Positions 59,816 through 64,000 of a stretch of DNA of 64,000 bases are shown one piece after another (position 1 is the stretch's first letter; each line of letters opens with the position of its first letter). The stretch spans positions 1,340,001-1,404,000 of the forward strand of contig NZ_JAJOMX010000001.1 in the NCBI RefSeq assembly GCF_024699925.1, in the 5' to 3' direction. Below the pieces are notes generated by a model that did not search any database, was not told the DNA's origin, and worked only from the letters and a program-made list of their open reading frames with translations. Source of the DNA: Mesorhizobium sp. J428 (GTDB taxonomy: Bacteria; Pseudomonadota; Alphaproteobacteria; Rhizobiales; Rhizobiaceae). The position numbers and the translations under genes were made by a program.

Positions 59816-60694
59816 ATGGGCAAGATCGGAACCGTCGGCATCATTGGTGCCGGGCAGATGGGCGGCGGCATCGCCCATGTCGCGGCACTCGCCGGCTACG
59901 ACGTCCTCCTCTACGACATCTCCAAAGACCGTATCGAGAAAGGCATCGCCACCGTCAGCGGCAACATGGCCCGCCAGGTTGCCTCCGGGAAGATGCCTGA
60001 ACAGGCCCGCAACGCCGCCGTCGGCCGCATCCGCCCGGCCGAGACGATGCAGGATCTCGCTGGCGCCGACCTCGTGATCGAGGCAGCGACGGAGGACGAG
60101 ACGGTCAAGCGTAAGATCTTCCAGCAGCTTTGCCCGGTGCTGAATCCGGAGGCGCTCATCGCCACCAACACCTCGTCGATCTCGATCACCCGCATGGCGG
60201 CGAGCACGGATCGGCCCGAGCGTTTCATCGGCATCCACTTCATGAACCCCGTGCCGGTGATGAAGCTGGTGGAACTGGTGCGCGGCATCGCCACTGTCGA
60301 CCAGACCTTCGAGGCAGCGAAGGCCTTTGTCCATTCGCTTGACAAGACGATTACGGTGGCCGAGGACTTCCCGGCCTTCATCGTCAACCGCATCCTCCTG
60401 CCGATGATCAACGAGGCGATCTACGTGCTTTATGAGGGCGTCGGCACGGTGGAGGGCATCGACACGGCGATGAAGCTCGGCGCCAACCATCCGATGGGAC
60501 CGCTGCAGCTCGCCGACTTCATCGGTCTCGACACCTGCCTGTCGATCATGCAGGTGCTGCATGACGGCCTGTCGGATACGAAATACCGTCCCTGCCCGCT
60601 CTTGGTAAAATATGTCGAGGCCGGCTGGCTCGGCCGCAAGACCGGCCGCGGCTTTTACGACTATCGCGGCGAAACGCCCATCCCGACGCGGTAG
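59816..60694 (+). CDS. 3-hydroxybutyryl-CoA dehydrogenase
   Basis: 292-aa NAD-dependent short-chain 3-hydroxyacyl-CoA dehydrogenase. The Rossmann motif is GIIGAGQMGGGIAHVAAL (residues about 7-24), the catalytic His is in GIHFMNPVPVMKLVEL, and LGANHPMGPLQLADFIGLD is the dimer/substrate segment. It acts in butyrate/PHB or beta-oxidation metabolism; ETF next door supports that. Converges on gloB. Confidence 0.94.
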   Translation: MGKIGTVGIIGAGQMGGGIAHVAALAGYDVLLYDISKDRIEKGIATVSGNMARQVASGKMPEQARNAAVGRIRPAETMQDLAGADLVIEAATEDETVKRKIFQQLCPVLNPEALIATNTSSISITRMAASTDRPERFIGIHFMNPVPVMKLVELVRGIATVDQTFEAAKAFVHSLDKTITVAEDFPAFIVNRILLPMINEAIYVLYEGVGTVEGIDTAMKLGANHPMGPLQLADFIGLDTCLSIMQVLHDGLSDTKYRPCPLLVKYVEAGWLGRKTGRGFYDYRGETPIPTR

Positions 60695-60701
60695 GGCATT
60701 T

Positions 60702-61469
60702 CTAGAACACGTCCTTACGCTTCCTGATTTCGGCGAAGATCGCCTCGTCGGACGCCGTTTCCATGCCGAGGTTCCTGCGGATCACCGGGTCGTGCCAGCG
60801 CAGGAAAGGGTTGGTCGACATCTCGGCCATCAGCGTGGTCGGCAGCGTCGGCTTGTCGGCGGCGCGCAGCGCCTCGATCTCCTTCGCACGCTCCTTCAGC
60901 GCCGAGTTGGTCGGGTCGACCGACAGCGCAAAGCGGGCGTTGGACAGGGTGTATTCGTGGCCGCAATAGACGACCGTCTCCAGCGGCAGTTCGGCGAGCT
61001 TCTTCAGCGACCGATACATGTCGGTCGGCCCGCGCTCGAACAGCCGCCCGCAGCCGAGCGCGAAGAGCGTGTCGCCGGCAAAGAGCAGTCCGTCCTTCGG
61101 CAGGTGGTAGCAGACGTGGCCGGCCGTGTGTCCGGGCGTTTCGATGACATGGACCGGATGGCCGGAGAAGTCGAAGCTCTCGCCGTCGACCACCGTCCTG
61201 TCGATCCCGGGAATCTTCGCGGCCTCCGCCTTCGGCCCGATGATCGTCAGGCCGAAGCGTTCCTTCAGCGCGAGATTGGCCTCGACATGGTCGGGATGGT
61301 GGTGCGTGGTCAGGATGACCGTCGGCCGCCAGCCAGTGCGCTCCACCGCCTCAAGGATCGGCCGCTCCTCGGGCGCGTCGATCACTGCCGTCTGCCCGGT
61401 CGAGGCGTCGTGCAGCAGGACGCCGAAATTGTCGCTTCGGCACATGAATTGTTCGACCATCAGGGGCAT
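60702..61469 (-). CDS. gloB: Hydroxyacylglutathione hydrolase (glyoxalase II)
   Basis: 255-aa metallo-beta-lactamase-fold enzyme completing methylglyoxal detoxification. Metal motif THHHPDH (near residue 57), later metal ligands in [11 protein letters not shown] and the bridging Asp in LFAGDTLF, then CGHEYTLSN. It has the C-terminal glutathione-binding helical region. ATG 61469 gives the standard start. Confidence 0.94.
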   Translation of the reverse strand: MPLMVEQFMCRSDNFGVLLHDASTGQTAVIDAPEERPILEAVERTGWRPTVILTTHHHPDHVEANLALKERFGLTIIGPKAEAAKIPGIDRTVVDGESFDFSGHPVHVIETPGHTAGHVCYHLPKDGLLFAGDTLFALGCGRLFERGPTDMYRSLKKLAELPLETVVYCGHEYTLSNARFALSVDPTNSALKERAKEIEALRAADKPTLPTTLMAEMSTNPFLRWHDPVIRRNLGMETASDEAIFAEIRKRKDVF

Positions 61470-61570
61470 GAGCGGCTTCTCCGGGAGATGGCCGGAAGAT
61501 AGGGCGGCCATCGGCCGATGTCATCCCGCGTTCCTTGAACAATTACCAACACATGGGTACGGTCGAGGCC

Positions 61571-62317
61571 ATGTATGCCGACATTGTCGATCTTCGCGCC
61601 TTCTATTCGTCCCTGCTCGGCAGGCTGGCGGAGAAGTCGATCGCGGCCGCGATGGAGCCTGTATGGGCTGCCGTCCCCAACGAACGGCTGGTCGGCCTCG
61701 GCTACGCCCTGCCCTGGCTGGAGCGGTTCGGCACCGATGCCGAGCGTGTCTTCGCCTTCATGCCCGCGACGCAAGGGGCCGTGAACTGGCCGCCGCAGGG
61801 GCCGTCCGCCACCGCTCTTGTGTTCGACGAGGAGCTGCCACTGCCCGATTCCTCGATCGACCGGATATTGATGGTGCATGCGCTCGAGCACTCCGAGGAC
61901 CCGCACGAGACGCTGAAGGAGATGTGGCGGGTGCTGGCCCCGAACGGACGCCTGGTCGTGGTCGTGCCGAACCGCCGCGGAGTCTGGGCCCGCCTCGAAC
62001 ACACGCCCTTCGGCACAGGCCGGCCCTATTCGCGCGGCCAGCTCATCAAGACGCTGCGCGAATCAAACTTCACCCCCGGTCCCTTCTCGGAGGCGCTGTT
62101 CTTTCCGCCGAGCCATCGCCGGGCGGTCCTGCGTCTGCATCACTATCTCGAGCGGGCCGGACGGCGCTTTTGGCCGATGTTTTCCGGCGTGATCGTCGTC
62201 GAGGCGCAGAAGCGGCTCTATCAGGGCATCCCCGTCAGCCGGCGCGCCTCGCGCCGTGTTTTCGTGCCGGTGCTCAGTCCGCAGGGCGCCGGACGCAGTT
62301 CGTTAACCGATCGGTAA
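61571..62317 (+). CDS. SAM-dependent methyltransferase, class I
   Basis: 248-aa protein with YADIVDLRAFYSSLLGRLAE at its start and the Methyltransf_11-type core (DRILMVHALEHSEDPHETLK, RVLAPNGRLVVVVPNRRG). The glycine motif is degenerate compared with the usual form. It is normally next to gloB in rhizobia. ATG 61571 is chosen over TTG 61535 and ATG 61553. Substrate unknown. Confidence 0.85.
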   Translation: MYADIVDLRAFYSSLLGRLAEKSIAAAMEPVWAAVPNERLVGLGYALPWLERFGTDAERVFAFMPATQGAVNWPPQGPSATALVFDEELPLPDSSIDRILMVHALEHSEDPHETLKEMWRVLAPNGRLVVVVPNRRGVWARLEHTPFGTGRPYSRGQLIKTLRESNFTPGPFSEALFFPPSHRRAVLRLHHYLERAGRRFWPMFSGVIVVEAQKRLYQGIPVSRRASRRVFVPVLSPQGAGRSSLTDR

Positions 62318-62359
62318 CCATCTTGTCGCAGCATTCTCCCGGGCAAATCGGGGAATAGC

Positions 62360-62560
62360 ATGCAGATCACCCGCTTCGACGACCGGCGCGTCATAGGTGC
62401 CATCATCGCACAGCTTTCGGAGCTGGGCTGGGAGCTCGACGACCTCGACATGCATCTGAGCCTTCACGGCCCGGTCGATCTCGACTTGCTGCAGGAATGC
62501 ATCCGGGAAGCCAACGAGGCTCGGACGGATGCATCGCTGCCCTTCGCCCGGGCCGCCTGA
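62360..62560 (+). CDS. Small acidic hypothetical protein
   Basis: 66-aa cytoplasmic protein (MQITRFDDRRVIGAIIAQLS then ELGWELDDLD...). It is probably helical, with no domain recognised. It sits 42 bp after the methyltransferase on the same strand. Confidence 0.5.
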   Translation: MQITRFDDRRVIGAIIAQLSELGWELDDLDMHLSLHGPVDLDLLQECIREANEARTDASLPFARAA

Positions 62561-62611
62561 TTGGATCCTGCGTTCTGCTTCCGCGCGACGGTTGTCGCAC
62601 GGAGGCAAAAG

Positions 62612-63550
62612 TTACGCCGTCACGAGCGCCGGGCGCTGACCGATCTTGTCCAGCTCGAACGATGTCGTCTGGTAGACCTGGTTGATCCAGTTGCCGAACA
62701 GAAGATGGGCGTGCGAACGCCAGCGGTTGAGCGGCGGCCGGCTCGGATCGTCGTCCGGATAGTATTCGTGCGGTATCGCGATCGGCGTGCCCGCGGCGAC
62801 GTCACGATCATATTCTTCCTTCAGCGACGTCGAGTCGTATTCGATGTGGTTGAACATATAGAGCCGGTTGCCGGTCCGTTCGGCAACGAGGCATGGGCCG
62901 GTCGCATCTGATTCCATCAGCAGTTCCAGGCTCGGCGCGGCGGACACGTCGGCACTCTTCACCTCCGTCCAGCGCGAGACCGGAATGGCGAAATCGTCCG
63001 AGAAGCCGGCGAGGTAAGGCGACGCCGGGGCGTTGTTGGTGTGCCTGAAGACCCCGAAGGCCTTCTGGTCCAGCGGATATTTCGGGACGCGATGGAAGTG
63101 CCAGGCGGCCGCCATGGCGCCCCAGCAGATGAAGAAGGACGAGTGCACGTTCGACTTCGTCCAGTCGAGAATACGGGTCAGTTCGTTCCAGTAGGACACC
63201 TGTTCGAACGGCAGCAACTCGATGGGCGCCCCAGTGATGATGAAGCCATCGAACTTGCGCTCCGCGACCTCCTCCCAGGTCTGGTAGAAGGAAATCAGGT
63301 GCTCCTCGGACGTGTTACGAGCCTTGTGGCCGCCGATGCGCACGAGCGACAGCTCGACCTGCAGCGGAGACGCTCCGATCAGGCGCGCGAACTGTGTTTC
63401 GGTGCGGATCTTGTTGGGCATCAGGTTCAGGAGCCCGATCTGCAGCGGACGGATGTCCTGGCGCAGCGCCGTCCGCTCGTCCATCACGGACACACCCTCA
63501 CGGACGAGGATTTCCCGGGCGGGAAGCTGATCGGGTATCTTGATCGGCAT
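62612..63550 (-). CDS. metA: Homoserine O-acyltransferase MetA, acetyl-CoA type by residue 111
   Basis: 312-aa first enzyme of methionine synthesis. The nucleophile Cys is residue 142 ([10 protein letters not shown]). Residue 111 is Glu in [10 protein letters not shown]; family studies link Glu111 to acetyl-CoA use and Gly111 to succinyl-CoA, so O-acetyl-homoserine is the predicted product. ATG 63550; the longer upstream frame would run through the riboswitch. Regulated by the SAM-II riboswitch and attenuator upstream. Confidence 0.94.
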   Translation of the reverse strand: MPIKIPDQLPAREILVREGVSVMDERTALRQDIRPLQIGLLNLMPNKIRTETQFARLIGASPLQVELSLVRIGGHKARNTSEEHLISFYQTWEEVAERKFDGFIITGAPIELLPFEQVSYWNELTRILDWTKSNVHSSFFICWGAMAAAWHFHRVPKYPLDQKAFGVFRHTNNAPASPYLAGFSDDFAIPVSRWTEVKSADVSAAPSLELLMESDATGPCLVAERTGNRLYMFNHIEYDSTSLKEEYDRDVAAGTPIAIPHEYYPDDDPSRPPLNRWRSHAHLLFGNWINQVYQTTSFELDKIGQRPALVTA

Positions 63551-63565
63551 CGCAAACTCCAAACA

Positions 63566-63597
63566 AAAACCGGCCTGCGGGTCGCGCAAAGCCGGTT
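63566..63597 (-). terminator. Attenuator terminator in the metA leader
   Basis: On the minus strand AACCGGCTTTGCG pairs with CGCAGGCCGGTT and is followed by TTTTTG. It lies between the SAM-II aptamer and the start codon, so ligand binding probably controls transcription termination. A simple Shine-Dalgarno masking mechanism is the alternative. Confidence 0.75.
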
Positions 63598-63610
63598 GCA
63601 ATCTGCGACG

Positions 63611-63659
63611 GCCCTTTAGCGACTTGTTTAACGTGGCTGCAAGCCGACCGGCCAAATCA
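63611..63659 (-). promoter_or_regulatory. SAM-II riboswitch of metA
   Basis: Minus-strand ATTTGGCCGGTCGG, CTTGCAGCCACGTTAAACAA and GTCGCTAAAGGGCC match the SAM-II aptamer core (CTTGCAGCCACGT and CGCTAAAGG elements forming the pseudoknot). It is upstream of metA, its classic alphaproteobacterial location. SAM binding should reduce metA expression. Confidence 0.92.
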
Positions 63660-63745
63660 CCACGGGTTCACGCACCACATAGTCCCGCCCGGAGCGGGCG
63701 TCAATGGGACGGCGAACCGGCACAGCCGGCCCGCCGCGTCCCATC

Positions 63746-64000
63746 TCATGCATCGATGTCGACGTTCCTCGTCTCCTTGCCGACCAGCAACGCGCCCAGG
63801 GTGATGAGCGCCATGACCGACAGGTAGACGCCCACCCAGAAGGGACTGCCCCCGCCCGCGCTCCAGAGCGCCACCGCCACGAAGGGAGCGACGGCAGCAC
63901 CCAGGATGGAGGAGACGTTGTAGGAGACGCCCGAGCCCGTATAGCGCACATTGGCCGGGAACAGCTCCGGCAGCAGCGCGCCCATCGGACCGAAGGTCAT
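63746..64000 (-). CDS. MFS transporter, metabolite:proton symporter type (partial)
   Basis: C-terminal 84 residues of an MFS permease that continues past the right end of the window. PMGALLPELFPANVRYTGSG is the signature near helix 10-11 of the MHS (KgtP/ProP-like) group, and the ending GKETRNVDIDA is typical. Stop at 63746. Substrate not determinable. Confidence 0.85.
   Translation of the reverse strand: MTFGPMGALLPELFPANVRYTGSGVSYNVSSILGAAVAPFVAVALWSAGGGSPFWVGVYLSVMALITLGALLVGKETRNVDIDA

Overview
This 64-kb window is GC-rich chromosomal DNA from an alphaproteobacterium of the order Rhizobiales, most likely the Phyllobacteriaceae/Mesorhizobium group. The evidence is gene order and family content: lysC-ptsP-prfA-prmC-DUF4167-clpB, argJ-GNAT-mutT beside ppiC and secA, BA14K proteins, a SAM-II riboswitch before metA, and an alpha-r14-type anti-Shine-Dalgarno sRNA. 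This assignment is an inference from family knowledge; no database was searched.

Layout. 0.2-9 kb: envelope genes (M23 endopeptidase, MFS exporter, L,D-transpeptidase, BA14K and SH3 proteins, a PhzS-like flavin monooxygenase) and two divergent EF-hand proteins. 9.2-10.7 kb: an ECF sigma factor (frameshifted) overlapping a candidate membrane anti-sigma factor and a periplasmic metal-sensor-like protein. 10.7-13.5 kb: a compact RiPP-type locus on the minus strand with two small proteins, a radical SAM/SPASM maturase and a separate HEXXH protein. 13.6-34 kb: housekeeping genes (clpB, DUF4167, prmC, prfA, ptsP, lysC, chaC, an ABC exporter, ubiG, vapBC, nitrilase, grxC, comF, mutT, argJ). 34-36.3 kb: a TetR/membrane-protein pair and palindromic repeats inserted between argJ and ppiC-secA.

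40.2-45.5 kb is the most unusual part. It starts at the 3' end of secA, whose last 65 coding bases are repeated exactly 1.77 kb downstream. It holds several short secreted, often Cys-rich proteins (one of 46 aa), an alpha-oxoamine-synthase-like PLP enzyme, a LuxR-type regulator and the remnant of a second LuxR gene. A 17-bp motif (TGACCCATCTGGGCTAT and variants) precedes three of the secreted-protein units. In two of them it lies 61-62 bp before the start codon, just downstream of a luxR gene or luxR remnant. I read this as a LuxR-controlled secreted-protein locus that has been rearranged into the end of secA.

46-64 kb returns to core functions: a flippase/acetyltransferase pair, acyl-CoA synthetase, the sRNA, tRNA-Leu(CAA), dsbB, an HNH protein, a DNA glycosylase, gluQ, DMT and BrkB-type membrane proteins, cob(I)alamin adenosyltransferase, rhomboid protease, etfBA, 3-hydroxybutyryl-CoA dehydrogenase, gloB, a methyltransferase, and metA under SAM-II/attenuator control. 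A truncated MFS transporter runs off the right end.

Seven otherwise intact genes carry a single frameshift (ECF sigma, ubiG, vapB, a methyltransferase, secA, the PLP synthase and a small secreted protein). secA and ubiG are normally indispensable, so some or all of these may be sequencing errors. Apparent pseudogenes here should be read with that in mind.
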